From Desulfosediminicola flagellatus (lineage in GTDB: Bacteria > Desulfobacterota > Desulfobulbia > Desulfobulbales > Desulfocapsaceae): a DNA stretch of 64,000 nt. The notes beneath the pieces are model-generated. The model saw nothing but the letters and a program-made list of their open reading frames with translations. It was not told the origin of the DNA and ran no database searches. The DNA lies in NCBI RefSeq assembly GCF_005116655.2, contig NZ_CP050698.1, positions 4,293,501-4,357,500 of the forward strand, in the 5' to 3' direction. A program made the position numbers and the translations under genes. This document shows positions 1 through 9,580 of this stretch, piece by piece (the first letter of the stretch is position 1; each line of letters starts with the position of its first letter).

Positions 1-1
1 C

Positions 2-160
2 CATGAAGGAGACGTAACTATCAATAACATATGTGACAGTTATGTAATTCTTGATCCAAACAGTAGAAAAGTGCCTGATTTATCACGCACAACAGTGTAT
101 GGTGCACAATACGAAAAATACCTCAGACTGGAGCAACAGCTCAGACCATTAACTAGCTGA
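2..160 (+). CDS. 3' end of an unidentified gene (possibly a hotdog-fold thioesterase)
   Basis: The window opens inside an open reading frame of 52 codons that ends with TGA at 158-160. The visible tail contains the stretch SYVILDPNSRKVPDL and ends in a charged, probably helical segment. A strand of this form followed by 'R.VP/IPD' resembles the last beta strand of acyl-CoA thioesterase-like hotdog proteins, but this is only an impression from a short fragment. The stop lies 18 bases before galM on the same strand, so the two could be co-transcribed. The start and most of the protein are outside the window. Confidence 0.45.
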   Translation, partial: HEGDVTINNICDSYVILDPNSRKVPDLSRTTVYGAQYEKYLRLEQQLRPLTS

Positions 161-178
161 CAAATATAATATAACGCC

Positions 179-1216
179 ATGCCAATCGAGAAAGTTAAGT
201 TTGGAACTATTCAGGAAAATACCATTTCAGAATACACTCTTGACAACGGCAACGATATGGTTGTCAAAATTCTTGATTACGGCGGCATCATCAACCAGAT
301 GCACGTCCCGGGAAAGTACGACATCGCGGATGTTGTTCTAGGATTTGACTCTCTTGAAGGCTATCTAAACGACATAGCCTTTGTCGGTACAATTGTCGGC
401 AGATTTGCCAACCGAATACGATTCGGCAGATTCAAACTGAATGCCCTCACCTACCAGCTCGACATCAACGAACCGCCACATCATATTCATGGCGGACTGA
501 TGGGATTTCACCGACATTATTGGCAAAGCGAGTCATATACAGAGAATGGCGATCTTTGTCTCAGACTACATCGCCTTTCCCCTAATATGGAATGCGGCTA
601 CCCAGGCAACCTTGATGTTACTGTGGTGTATCGCTTAACCACAGAAAATGCCCTCTCGTTTGAGATATCCGCGACCACGGATAAAACAACCATTGTAAGC
701 CTCGCCCAGCACAGTTACTTCAATCTCAGGGGACATAACTCCGGGGATATATGCGAGCATGAGCTCTATGTCAACGCCGATTCGATTACCCCGGTAGGTC
801 CCGATCTTATTCCAACAGGTGAGATACGAGACGTTACAGGTACACCCTACGACCTCCGTGAAAGTCAGCAGCTTGGTCCGAAACAACGGGCAACAGGAAA
901 CGGATTTGACATCAACTATGTACTTAATCAGGATTCAGATCTGATAACTCCTGCTGCAATTCTTTCAGACCCGGTTTCATTACGCAGCATGAAAGTTTTC
1001 ACCACTAAACCCGCGCTCCAATTTTACGATGGCAACCACCTGGGCAGCAGACCGATGCTCGGCAAAGGAAGCACCGAATATTCGCAATGCGCCGGGCTCT
1101 GCCTGGAAACCCAGCATTTCCCGGATGCCATTAATCAACCTGGATTCCCGTCACCGCTTGTTCGCCCCGGTGAAGAATATACACACAAGACCGTATATGC
1201 CTTTGAAATTGATTAA
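179..1216 (+). CDS. galM: Galactose mutarotase (aldose 1-epimerase)
   Basis: It interconverts alpha- and beta-anomers of galactose and related aldoses in the cytoplasm, feeding the Leloir pathway. The 345-residue length is normal for the family. The family landmarks are in order: GRFANRI at residues 74-80, HHIHGG at 101-106 (first catalytic-site histidine), QHSYFNL at 177-183 (the histidine that acts as acid), GFDINYVL near 242 with the sugar-binding Asp, and LETQHFPD near 309 with the catalytic Glu at about 310. No other galactose genes are visible nearby, so the substrate in this organism is not certain. It converges on the cytochrome-like gene to the right. Confidence 0.95.
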   Translation: MPIEKVKFGTIQENTISEYTLDNGNDMVVKILDYGGIINQMHVPGKYDIADVVLGFDSLEGYLNDIAFVGTIVGRFANRIRFGRFKLNALTYQLDINEPPHHIHGGLMGFHRHYWQSESYTENGDLCLRLHRLSPNMECGYPGNLDVTVVYRLTTENALSFEISATTDKTTIVSLAQHSYFNLRGHNSGDICEHELYVNADSITPVGPDLIPTGEIRDVTGTPYDLRESQQLGPKQRATGNGFDINYVLNQDSDLITPAAILSDPVSLRSMKVFTTKPALQFYDGNHLGSRPMLGKGSTEYSQCAGLCLETQHFPDAINQPGFPSPLVRPGEEYTHKTVYAFEID

Positions 1217-1265
1217 AAGGCCGTCAGACTGAACCCTTTTTGACCGTATACCTCTCATTTTACAG

Positions 1266-1298
1266 TTAGAGCATCAGTTGGATAACCTGATGCTCTAA
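1266..1298. terminator. Hairpin between convergent genes
   Basis: A perfect 12-bp stem (TTAGAGCATCAG and its complement) with a 9-base loop sits between the ends of galM (+) and the haem protein gene (-). There is no clear run of T on either strand, so it is terminator-like by position and stability rather than a canonical intrinsic terminator. Confidence 0.5.
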
Positions 1299-1311
1299 AC
1301 CGCATTTCTCA

Positions 1312-2775
1312 TCAATCGAAGCTGATTTGTTTCTCGATAGTCATCAGCACGTTCAACTCATGCAGAGCCCAGTACACTGCAACCTGGCTCTGGCACTCTA
1401 CCAACCAGTCATTCTTATCCGGCTCACCACTTTCCACACAGCCATCAACCTTTGCTGCAAGCTTGTCGAGATATCTTTCCACAGGCCGTTTACGCCCGGA
1501 CTGCAAATGGTATTTCATGATGTTCACATGCTTCGTAATAATACGCTTGACAGGCAGAAATTTAAAATCGGATGTGGGCATTTCGCCTACTGCCTGTTGT
1601 AGTTCATCAAGTTTTGCCATTATTGTGTTATATGGGTCAATAGCACCATAAATCAGGATTTTTCCTTCATCAACATAGTTCCAGCCAGCCTCAAGGGTGT
1701 CAACATCAGTAGTACCTTCCGGCAACGGCTCAACACGAAGGATTGTGGCGGAACGACTTGAAAAGCCCGCGTTATGATCGGCATCATCATCAAACGGCCA
1801 GATAACATCCTGATTATCAGACTTCACACTCTGATCCGGAGGTCCCGGCAACTTCTGCGGCGGCACAACTCTGAACGGCCCTTCCCCATCAAGCTTGTTT
1901 GATTCAGTCAGGTGACCCTGCTCAAGAAAAACCCAATCCCGCGCATAGGCAATGAGTACCTGCAAACCATTGTCTACCTGAATACCTTCTCCTGCAGTCC
2001 AACCTGCTGAAGCAGGCGATGAATAATCGCACCAGCCATATTCAGTGAGGCTCTCATTCGCCTCCGTGTCATAATAGAAAATGGCCTCCGGATACTCTCC
2101 ATAAATATGGTACAGCAAAGGATCTTCGTCAGGCTCCATGGGGTGATATTGAGCAAACCCATCAGGTGCAAAGGCTGTAAGCCCTGTGGCAGAGTCGAGG
2201 ACTCCACTGTCATCAAGCAGATCCGCAAGAGTGACGCCGGTATACTCCGCATAAAAATCGCCGGATTTATGGGTGTTCATCAACATAAACTGGGTATGGG
2301 GTACCAAATTCGCCAATTCGTCCATTGAGACTACTCGAAATGGTGCGGGTACCTTTGTCGGGTCATCGTTTTCATTACCAGGGTAGCGCAGTGCTCCGAT
2401 TTCTTCTGCGTTTGAGAAGCCGTCCTGATCTGAGTCAAGCTGATCGATTTCAGCAAACGCGTTAAGATTTTTGCCATGAATACTATATTCCTCACCATAC
2501 TCATTCATTGTGCTGGCAATATCTCCTTCCCCGTTATAACCATAGGAATAATGACACCACTGACAACTCCCGAGTTCAACAACTACTCCCGGTTTTTTTT
2601 CATATTCTCCACCAGTATGGCAAAGGGCACAACTATCAAGTTTAGTTCCTTCTATTGCAGGATACGCTTGTAGAGCAATATCTGAATCCGTATCACCACC
2701 GTGGTGATATGCACCATATGCGGACACCAACAACACCTGAAAAAACAACATGACCAACATCACAATCTTTTTCAT
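1312..2775 (-). CDS. Secreted two-haem c-type protein with EF-hand-like segment and sulfite-oxidase-like domain
   Basis: The protein has 487 residues. Residues 1-20 form a signal peptide. Two c-type haem motifs follow, CALCH at 49-53 and CQWCH at 71-75. An Asp-rich calcium-binding (thrombospondin type 3/EF-hand) segment DSDQDGFSNAEE lies at 114-125. The centre (about 145-400) has stretches such as GVTLADLL, LTAFAPDGFA and GEGPFRVVPP that resemble the fold of the sulfite-oxidase molybdopterin domain, but the molybdenum-ligand cysteine is not evident. The C-terminal 80 residues are helical and contain two further cysteines. A GGGGAG ribosome site precedes the ATG. It is probably a periplasmic or surface electron-transfer protein; the substrate is unknown. 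I see no operon partner. Confidence 0.65.
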   Translation of the reverse strand: MKKIVMLVMLFFQVLLVSAYGAYHHGGDTDSDIALQAYPAIEGTKLDSCALCHTGGEYEKKPGVVVELGSCQWCHYSYGYNGEGDIASTMNEYGEEYSIHGKNLNAFAEIDQLDSDQDGFSNAEEIGALRYPGNENDDPTKVPAPFRVVSMDELANLVPHTQFMLMNTHKSGDFYAEYTGVTLADLLDDSGVLDSATGLTAFAPDGFAQYHPMEPDEDPLLYHIYGEYPEAIFYYDTEANESLTEYGWCDYSSPASAGWTAGEGIQVDNGLQVLIAYARDWVFLEQGHLTESNKLDGEGPFRVVPPQKLPGPPDQSVKSDNQDVIWPFDDDADHNAGFSSRSATILRVEPLPEGTTDVDTLEAGWNYVDEGKILIYGAIDPYNTIMAKLDELQQAVGEMPTSDFKFLPVKRIITKHVNIMKYHLQSGRKRPVERYLDKLAAKVDGCVESGEPDKNDWLVECQSQVAVYWALHELNVLMTIEKQISFD

Positions 2776-3219
2776 AATCTCCCCTTAGTTTGAGTCGAAA
2801 AAAGCTATACGCCTGTATTCACGTCGAATGCCCGCCAGGCCTGACAAGCATAAGAGCCAGAAATAGTGTGTATAGCTTACGATGTCAATTTCGATAAAAA
2901 TTTAGGAAAAATATGACCATAGCCAACCAGAATGAACAGCCAAACATCAGAAATAGACCCTTTCACACCTGCTTCATCTAAAAATTATGTTCATGCCTCA
3001 AAGTTGACAAGTCATTACTCAACCGCGTTTAAATACCAGTCGGATAAACTTAAAACACCGTAACTGCGAAAAGTATCGCAACTACAGTTTTATCGTTTAT
3101 ATCCAATGACAATCCATAGCCTATCCAACCGTTTCCAGGATACTTATTTTTTTAAAAATCAATTTCTTCGCAATTACAAAAACATCCAAATCACGTGGTA
3201 ATTAAATGAAATATACGAC
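2776..3219. other. Intergenic region, no gene seen
   Basis: This AT-rich stretch lies between the haem protein gene (divergent, left) and the first tRNA-Gly unit. It presumably carries the promoter of the haem protein gene. I see no open frame with a ribosome site and no structured RNA motif I recognise. Confidence 0.5.
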
Positions 3220-3230
3220 CAAAAGAAGTG

Positions 3231-3259
3231 TTGACTTCAATATCGGGGTTTGGTAAATA
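3231..3259 (+). promoter_or_regulatory. Sigma-70-type promoter of the first tRNA-Gly
   Basis: A TTGACT -35 box at 3231-3236 and a TAAATA -10 box at 3254-3259 are separated by exactly 17 bases, about 25 bases before the tRNA start. The same arrangement is duplicated before the second tRNA copy. Confidence 0.8.
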
Positions 3260-3283
3260 CTCGTCCCACAGCAGCACAACATC

Positions 3284-3358
<75 letters not shown>

Positions 3359-3370
3359 TATACGAAAAAA

Positions 3371-3403
3371 GCGATCCTGAATTTCAGGATCGCTTTTTTT
3401 TTT
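3371..3403 (+). terminator. Intrinsic terminator of tRNA-Gly copy 1
   Basis: An 11-bp stem (GCGATCCTGAA and its complement) is followed by a run of ten T's, 12 bases after the tRNA CCA end. Confidence 0.92.
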
Positions 3404-4022
3404 GCCCAATCGACCTACAGCGGAGATGGTCAAACCAACTATTTCAGTTTTTCTACGTTGACCAGACCAGCTCGCAGGTAACACAGAACCTCATTATCAG
3501 AACAATTTAATTGTGACCACTTCTTCACCTGCATCAGTAAATACTACTTTTAATTGGAGACTGAGCTGTTTTATCAGTTCAGTGGTCTCAATATAGTTTG
3601 CAGCCCATTCAGGAGAACTCAGGCACTCTCTAACATTCGTGGACGTGACAGATTTAGGACAAGGCAGAAAAAAAAGAAATGACTACGTCTTGATCAAAAT
3701 TGACCAAGATGCCAAATTAATCTACTTATTTTACTATTCGAAGAAAAGATAGACATATAGTACATTTTCCACCCGACGTGATACGATGTCCTTCAACCTG
3801 TCGCTTGAATTTCAAGAAAATTGACAACAAATCACTTTCTCCAACTGCACCACCTCAGCCTTCAAAAAGATCGTAACAATGGCCATATCGACTAACATTT
3901 TGTCCTGAGTATTGATTATCACTCAAAGTAAACGAATATCCAACTGCATCCCAACGTGTTCGCGATTGCCCCGACACCTGTTATGCCAGAAAGTAGCTGC
4001 ACCTCTACAACAACAAAACATT
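3404..4022. other. Spacer between the two tRNA-Gly units, no gene seen
   Basis: About 620 bases lie between the duplicated tRNA units. I find no convincing coding frame, integrase remnant or terminal repeats. The reading frames that cross the tRNAs are translation artefacts. Confidence 0.5.
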
Positions 4023-4033
4023 CAAAAGAAGTG

Positions 4034-4062
4034 TTGACTTCAATTCCGGGGTTTGGTAAATA
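4034..4062 (+). promoter_or_regulatory. Sigma-70-type promoter of the second tRNA-Gly
   Basis: TTGACT at 4034-4039 and TAAATA at 4057-4062 have a 17-base spacer, the same layout as copy 1. Confidence 0.8.
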
Positions 4063-4086
4063 CTCGTCCCACAGCAGCACAACATC

Positions 4087-4161
<75 letters not shown>

Positions 4162-4172
4162 TATATAAAAAA

Positions 4173-4203
4173 GCGACCCTGAATTCAGGGTCGCTTTTTT
4201 TTT
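4173..4203 (+). terminator. Intrinsic terminator of tRNA-Gly copy 2
   Basis: An 11-bp stem (GCGACCCTGAA and complement) is followed by T9. Compared with copy 1 the stem carries a compensated base-pair change, which supports its function. Confidence 0.92.
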
Positions 4204-4504
4204 CGCCAAGAGTATCTGCAAGTAGATTCAACCTGCCGTAACAATCTGCATAATTGAAGACATCGACAGCACTGCGCAGTAAATTTTCACGCCACCCGTC
4301 CAAAATGGTCAAGTGGAGTACAGTTCATTGTGACTTTTCGGAATTCAGGTAACCAGGAAGTACATCACCGCGCCCAAATGTCTCAATAGATATTCGTAAT
4401 ATTCAACAATTATAGCAGGAACTCTATACCCGTTCGCCCGCAATTGCGTCCAACCGTATGCACTATTAATTCGAGACGCATCAAAACAAGAAGGATCACA
4501 AGCT
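4204..4504. other. Upstream region of the SulP gene
   Basis: Three hundred bases without a gene. It ends with the ribosome site AAGGA at 4491-4495. I did not recognise a promoter with confidence. Confidence 0.45.
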
Positions 4505-6151
4505 TTGCAACAAACAAAACGCACAATGGAGCTTAGCTCTGCGAGAAACAAATTTGTCTCGTTGAGAATTAAGCGACACAAGAATTTAAAGAACGACATT
4601 CTTTCCGGTTTAACAGTATCACTCGCCCTCGTACCTGAAGCTATCGCTTTCGCTTTTGTCGCTGGTGTTGACCCAAAGGTAGGTCTTTACGCTGCCTTCA
4701 TGATGGGCCTTATCACTTCAATTATTGGTGGACGTCCGGGAATGATCTCAGGGGCTACCGGTGCAGTTGCAGTAATCTTTGCCCCTCTTGTGGCAAAAGT
4801 TGTTGAAGCCGGGCAAACTTCAGGCCTGAGTTCAGACATGATCCTTGAAAGTGCTCTGGGCTACCTGTTTGCTGCAGTTATCCTTATGGGGCTTATTCAA
4901 ATTGTCTGCGGATTACTTAAATTGGGTAAATTCATCAGATTGGTTCCCCACCCCGTAATGTTGGGGTTTGTGAACGGACTTGCTATCATTATTTTTATGT
5001 CACAGCTCGAGCAGTTCACTGTCGGTGGAAAACTGCTCGATCCGCTACCTCTTGCTATAATGGTCAGCTTGATCGCTCTCACCATGGCCATCGGTATTTT
5101 TATCCCGAAACTGACGCGTGGAGTGCCGGCAACACTTGTCGGCATTGTAACCATTTCCCTTATCGGTGCGGCTATCAATCATTTCAACCCGGGCATGGTT
5201 CGAACAGTTCTTGATTTTGTCCAGGATGGCAACCCGACAATTACAACTATTGCAGCAGGATTGCCCACATTTAGTCTACCTCATATCCCTTTGACCTTTG
5301 AGGCGTTCAAATTCATCCTGCCATATGCTTTTCTTGCAGCTGCAGTCGGCCTGATTGAGTCACTAATGACACTGACACTGATCGACGAATTAACTGAAAC
5401 ACGCGGTAAAGGTAATAAGGAATGTATTGGCCAAGGCATTGCCAACATGGTTAACGGATTCTTTGGCGGCATGGGCGGCTGCGCAATGATTGGTCAGAGT
5501 ATGATCAACATTCGCGGTGGTGGACGCAGCAGACTATCAGGGTTTACCTCTGCAATCTGCCTGCTCGGCTTTGTTGTTGTGGGTGCAAAATTTATTGAGC
5601 AAATTCCTCTTGCGGCACTTGTTGGCGTAATGTTTCTCGTCGTTATCGGTACCTTTGAGTGGTCAAGTCTGCGACTGGCGAATAAAATCCCGGCTTCCGA
5701 TTTACTCGTTATCGTCATTGTATCAGCCGTTACCGTCTTTGCCGATTTGGCAATTGCCGTACTGGTTGGAATTGTTGTTTCTGCCTTGGTCTTTGCCTGG
5801 CAGCATGGCAAGGAAATGCGCGCTGATAAACGTGAAGAGGAAGAACAAACGATCTACAAACTTAAAGGTCCATTGTTCTTTGGATCTATCACTTCATTTA
5901 AGGGAATCTTTGATTTCAAGAATGATCAGGAGCATGTGGTTATCGATTTTGCTCAATCACGTGTCTGGGACCACTCTGGCCTCGAGGCGTTGAAAAATGT
6001 CACAGATAGATACAGCCAGAATGGCAAGAAACTCCATTTATTAAACCTCAGTAAAGAAAGCCGTATGCTCCTTGGCAAAGCTGAAAATATTGTCGAACTG
6101 AGTGTTGTTGAAGATCTTGAATGGCATTTGGCGGTAGATGCCCTCGATTGA
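4505..6151 (+). CDS. SulP/SLC26-family anion transporter with STAS domain
   Basis: An inner-membrane secondary transporter of 548 residues. The first 430 or so residues form a multi-pass membrane domain opening with the SulP signature region (SLALVPEAIAFAFVAGVDPKVGLYA at about 39-63, in parts). The last 100 residues are a soluble STAS domain (VVIDFAQSRVWDHSGLEAL region). Family members carry sulfate, bicarbonate or other anions; the sequence alone does not decide which. A TTG start at 4505 has AAGGA nine bases upstream, whereas the first ATG (4526) lies 30 bases from it, so TTG is preferred. It stands alone and is closed by a strong terminator. Confidence 0.9.
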   Translation: MQQTKRTMELSSARNKFVSLRIKRHKNLKNDILSGLTVSLALVPEAIAFAFVAGVDPKVGLYAAFMMGLITSIIGGRPGMISGATGAVAVIFAPLVAKVVEAGQTSGLSSDMILESALGYLFAAVILMGLIQIVCGLLKLGKFIRLVPHPVMLGFVNGLAIIIFMSQLEQFTVGGKLLDPLPLAIMVSLIALTMAIGIFIPKLTRGVPATLVGIVTISLIGAAINHFNPGMVRTVLDFVQDGNPTITTIAAGLPTFSLPHIPLTFEAFKFILPYAFLAAAVGLIESLMTLTLIDELTETRGKGNKECIGQGIANMVNGFFGGMGGCAMIGQSMINIRGGGRSRLSGFTSAICLLGFVVVGAKFIEQIPLAALVGVMFLVVIGTFEWSSLRLANKIPASDLLVIVIVSAVTVFADLAIAVLVGIVVSALVFAWQHGKEMRADKREEEEQTIYKLKGPLFFGSITSFKGIFDFKNDQEHVVIDFAQSRVWDHSGLEALKNVTDRYSQNGKKLHLLNLSKESRMLLGKAENIVELSVVEDLEWHLAVDALD

Positions 6152-6173
6152 TAAAGACTCCGTACTAAAAAAG

Positions 6174-6211
6174 AAAACCCGTCACAGCGTTATGTTGTGA
6201 CGGGTTTTTCT
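6174..6211. terminator. Bidirectional intrinsic terminator
   Basis: An 11-bp stem (AACCCGTCACA and complement) is followed by T-rich sequence on the plus strand and preceded by an A-run that gives a T-run on the minus strand. It lies between convergent SulP and yehS-like genes. Confidence 0.88.
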
Positions 6212-6260
6212 GTTTTGTGCAAAACACAATTCATATACTGTCAATCAGGCTATTTCAGAA

Positions 6261-6725
6261 TCAACTCTTCTTCCTGTGCTTCTCCTGCAACCCTTGCAGG
6301 AAATTCCGCAAGACCTGATCTTTACAAGGCCGGTAATGCTTATGGCCAACCTTTCTAAAAAATGCGCTGAGCTCAGGCTTGCTCATCTGAAAATCTGCCA
6401 TTTCAAGAAGTTGTAGAATATCTTCATCTTTGAGGTTTAAGGCTATTCGCAGTTTTCTGAAAATGAGATTGTTGTTCAGACGATTCTCAGGTTCAGGTTG
6501 GGCTCCCTCTTTCTTCCCCCGCCTCTCATTGATAAAGCCGTTTAGAAAAATTGCCAGCTGACTGTCGTTGCACTTTTTAAATGCCGGATCGTCGTCTTTT
6601 TTTAACCAGTCACTTATCTGCGCACGTGTCGCCTTGTAGCCAGTTGAGGCAAAAATGCTCATCATCTTGGTGTCGTTGAGATTAAAGATGAAGCGTATGC
6701 GTCGCAGTATGTCGTTATTATCCAC
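6261..6725 (-). CDS. YehS-like protein (DUF1456)
   Basis: A 154-residue cytoplasmic protein built of two related halves, about residues 1-70 and 85-150. Each starts with an NN..I.RK/RIR...NL motif and ends in an aromatic/basic helix, which is the duplicated DUF1456 arrangement known from E. coli YehS. The biochemical role of the family is not established; the repeat has been likened to small helical nucleic-acid-binding modules, which I cannot verify here. The linker (70-84) is charged. It is a single gene converging on the SulP gene. Confidence 0.85.
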   Translation of the reverse strand: MDNNDILRRIRFIFNLNDTKMMSIFASTGYKATRAQISDWLKKDDDPAFKKCNDSQLAIFLNGFINERRGKKEGAQPEPENRLNNNLIFRKLRIALNLKDEDILQLLEMADFQMSKPELSAFFRKVGHKHYRPCKDQVLRNFLQGLQEKHRKKS

Positions 6726-6835
6726 TCAGTTCTCCGGAAATTATCTTGTGTTATCCGTGCTCATGTCCATTCCGATTATACATTATACAGAGTTCGTCAC
6801 CGGAAGGGTTTAATTAATCAGGTAATCACGATTCT

Positions 6836-6888
6836 AAAAAAAATCCCCGTTTCCCGTATGAGAAATGCTCGATACGGATAACGGGGAG
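6836..6888 (-). terminator. Intrinsic terminator of the ABC importer operon
   Basis: Read on the minus strand, a long hairpin with ACTCCCCGT and ACGGGGAT arms, plus an inner ATCCGTAT/ATACGGGA arm, is followed by T8. It lies 25 bases after the ATPase gene stop. Confidence 0.88.
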
Positions 6889-6913
6889 TAAACCTCAGAG
6901 CTTTGAAAAGCAA

Positions 6914-7708
6914 TCAGCCAAGCAATAATGAATCGTTTGCCAACTCTTCACCCTGTGACTTATAAAACTGAGTAAGCAGATCTTCAACTGTCAGGTTCTC
7001 TTTTTCTTTTCCTTTAAGATCTAGAATGATCTTCCCCTGATGCAGCATGATCAGCCTGTTGCCAAAGGCAATGGCATGTTTCATATTGTGAGTTATCATC
7101 AGCGTTGTCAAATTCTGCTCACGTACGATATCGCGGGTAAGGTTCAGTATCTGTGTTGCTGTTTTAGGATCAAGGGCGGCAATATGTTCATCCAGCAACA
7201 GAACTTCAGGTTTAAGCATTGTAGCCATTAACATGGTCAGTGCCTGCCGCTGCCCACCGGATAAGAGACCTACTATATCCATAACACGCTCTTCAAGACC
7301 CAGGCCCAGATGTTTGAGCTTCTCCCTGAAGATCTCTTTATCTTTAGCCTTCACCCCAGGTGCTAATCCCCGTTTTTTACCACGGCGGATAGCCAGCGCC
7401 ATATTCTGCTGAATTGTCGCTGACGGACAGGTTCCAAGCAGCGGGTCCTGAAAGACTCTCGATATAAACTTCGCCCGTTTATATTCCGGCCAGGCTGTTA
7501 CATCGCAATTATTGATACGGATAGAACCTGAATCAGGAAAAAACGAACCCGCAATACAGTTTAACAACGTGGATTTACCCGCACCGTTAGATCCGATGAC
7601 CGTAATAAAATCGCCCTCGTCAATCTGGAGACTGATGTCGTTGAGGGCGAACACCTCATTCACACTCCCTTTGTGGAAGTATTTTATTATGTTCTTTAAA
7701 GTAATCAC
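6914..7708 (-). CDS. ABC transporter ATP-binding protein (TrpZ-like importer family)
   Basis: The 264-residue nucleotide-binding subunit of an importer. Walker A is GSNGAGKST at 39-47, the Q-loop is near FQDPL at 86-90, the signature LSGGQ at 149-153 and Walker B VLLLDEH at 169-175, followed by the D-loop ALDP. The switch histidine is in MITHNMKH. A His directly after the Walker B DE is typical of this importer branch. It starts inside the last codons of the permease gene (ATGA overlap at 7705-7708), so translation is coupled. With the PF04392-type binding protein it forms a complete system; tryptophan or another aromatic amino acid is a possible substrate by analogy only. Confidence 0.88.
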   Translation of the reverse strand: MITLKNIIKYFHKGSVNEVFALNDISLQIDEGDFITVIGSNGAGKSTLLNCIAGSFFPDSGSIRINNCDVTAWPEYKRAKFISRVFQDPLLGTCPSATIQQNMALAIRRGKKRGLAPGVKAKDKEIFREKLKHLGLGLEERVMDIVGLLSGGQRQALTMLMATMLKPEVLLLDEHIAALDPKTATQILNLTRDIVREQNLTTLMITHNMKHAIAFGNRLIMLHQGKIILDLKGKEKENLTVEDLLTQFYKSQGEELANDSLLLG

Positions 7709-8592
7709 CGCTCGACAACTCTCTTCTTGATATTTGGGGCGATCAGAGCACAGATAACCAGCACAGCGGTAATCAGGTTAAGATCACTCGGATTGAATCT
7801 GAATGAACCGAATTCCATGCCAAGGGCCAAAGCAATTGCCAGACGATATAGAACAGAACCAAGCAGTGCAGCAATAAATGCCCGCGTAATCGACTTGTCA
7901 CCAAATACTGTCTCACCAATAATGACAGAGGCCAGACCCGCCACGATAGTACCAATTCCCATACCGACATCAGCCGCGCCCTGATTCTGAGCGACAAGTG
8001 CTCCTGAAAGCGCCACCAAGGCATTGGACATGCCAACACCAAGAATGATTATGTGATGAGTATTGACACCAAGACTGGTGATCATCTGCGGGTTATCACC
8101 GGTTGCCAGCACCGCCTGGCCGATTTCGGTACTCAGAAACCAGACAATAAACGCAACCACAGAGAGCGCAAACGCACCAAACACAAGGATTCCAGCATAT
8201 TGTGCGGGAACCCCGATATTAATCACCGAATCAAAAACCGTATCAACCCCCAGCAGCGCCACATTCGGCCCGGACATGATACGTATATTGATTGAATACA
8301 ACGCAATCATCGTCAGGATCGATGCAAGCAGATGCAGGATCTTAAACTTTGTATTCAGGATAGCTGTAATTGCCCCGGCAATAAAGCCACCCAGAAGAGC
8401 AAGCAAAAGCGAAAGAAAAGGATTCATACCACTGGTGATGGCCACCGCTGAAATCGAAGCTCCCAGCGGCAGGCTGCCATCAACTGTAAGATCAGGAAAA
8501 TCGAGAATTCTAAAGGTCAGATACACCCCGATTACCATGATACCGTAGACAAGTCCCTGCTCTACGGCACCAAGCGCTGCATATAATGTCAT
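7705..8592 (-). CDS. ABC transporter permease (LivH-type fold, TrpY-like)
   Basis: A 295-residue integral membrane subunit with about eight to ten hydrophobic segments. It has the branched-chain-permease-like start (VEQGLVYGIMVIGVYLTFRILDFPDLT), in which the 'RILDFPDLTVDGSLPLG' region is characteristic of permeases paired with PF04392 binding proteins. It overlaps the ATPase gene by 4 bases and lies 25 bases after the binding-protein gene. A single permease gene implies a homodimeric channel. Confidence 0.88.
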   Translation of the reverse strand: MTLYAALGAVEQGLVYGIMVIGVYLTFRILDFPDLTVDGSLPLGASISAVAITSGMNPFLSLLLALLGGFIAGAITAILNTKFKILHLLASILTMIALYSINIRIMSGPNVALLGVDTVFDSVINIGVPAQYAGILVFGAFALSVVAFIVWFLSTEIGQAVLATGDNPQMITSLGVNTHHIIILGVGMSNALVALSGALVAQNQGAADVGMGIGTIVAGLASVIIGETVFGDKSITRAFIAALLGSVLYRLAIALALGMEFGSFRFNPSDLNLITAVLVICALIAPNIKKRVVER

Positions 8593-8617
8593 AACGAATT
8601 ACCTATTACCGTCCCGC

Positions 8618-9580
8618 TTATTCGTAGATCTTGGTAGCTTTTTCAAGAAGCTCGGCAGGAGCGGCAACGCCCATCATCTTAGAATATTTTGTATTGATAT
8701 GAAGCTGGAGATCTTTCTGGAACTCTACAGAAATATCAGCAGGTTTTTCACCGTTGATAATTCTCTGGGCAACCGCACCTGTCTGGTAACCGTGTTTGTA
8801 GTAATCAAATCCCATTGCAGCAATGGCGCCACGCTTAACAGAATCAACATCAGCTGCAAAGATCGGCATCTGTGCCTGAACGCCAACCTTTAGAACAGAC
8901 TCAAGTGCAGAGATGATGGTGTTATCAGTAGGAATAAAAACCGCATCAACACGACCCACAAGACTCTTGGCAGCCTGATAGACATCAGCGGTTTTGGAAG
9001 CTGTAGCTTCTACCACCTCAAAACCCATCTTCTCACCAAGTGCCTTAATTCCCATAACATTAGCCTTGGAGTTTGCCTCGCCGGCATTGTACAGAAGACC
9101 AAGTTTTTTAAGATTAGGCATATAGGTGGTTACCATCTCGATGTGCTTATCAAGTGGCAGGAGATCGGAAACACCAGTGGTCATTCCGCCCGGCTTAACG
9201 ATATCTTTTACAAGACCTGCTGCAACCGGATCAGTTACTGCGGTAAAGAGGAAAGGACGTTTCATATCTTCCGGCGCTTTAGAGTTTGCCTGAGCTACAG
9301 CCTGAGCGGACGGGGTAGCAATTGCCATTAGCATATCAGGGTTTTCACCGATCATCTGTTTGGCAATCTGGGTTGCGGTTCCCATATTCGCCTGGGCATT
9401 GTGTACATTATATTTTACCTCGACATTGTTATCTTTGAGGTAATCCTGAAAGCCTTTCAAAACAGCATCGAGTGCAGGATGCTCAACGAACTGGTTTACT
9501 GAAATAGTATACGATTGAGCTGATACACTCTGCACAACCATACCCACAAGCATTATGGCTGCAATTACGATTCGTTTCAT
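8618..9580 (-). CDS. ABC transporter substrate-binding protein (PF04392/TrpX-like)
   Basis: A 320-residue periplasmic binding protein. Residues 1-21 are a signal peptide ending SVSA-Q. The mature part has the ABC_sub_bind pattern: EHPALDAVLKGF near 33, then AIATPSAQAVA, FTAVTDPVAAGLV and GLLYNAGEANS, and near the end VFIPTDNTIISAL. It is the first gene of the three-gene operon, with an AAGGAG-type ribosome site just before the ATG. Known relatives bind tryptophan or tyrosine in some bacteria; the ligand here is inferred only. Confidence 0.88.
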   Translation of the reverse strand: MKRIVIAAIMLVGMVVQSVSAQSYTISVNQFVEHPALDAVLKGFQDYLKDNNVEVKYNVHNAQANMGTATQIAKQMIGENPDMLMAIATPSAQAVAQANSKAPEDMKRPFLFTAVTDPVAAGLVKDIVKPGGMTTGVSDLLPLDKHIEMVTTYMPNLKKLGLLYNAGEANSKANVMGIKALGEKMGFEVVEATASKTADVYQAAKSLVGRVDAVFIPTDNTIISALESVLKVGVQAQMPIFAADVDSVKRGAIAAMGFDYYKHGYQTGAVAQRIINGEKPADISVEFQKDLQLHINTKYSKMMGVAAPAELLEKATKIYE

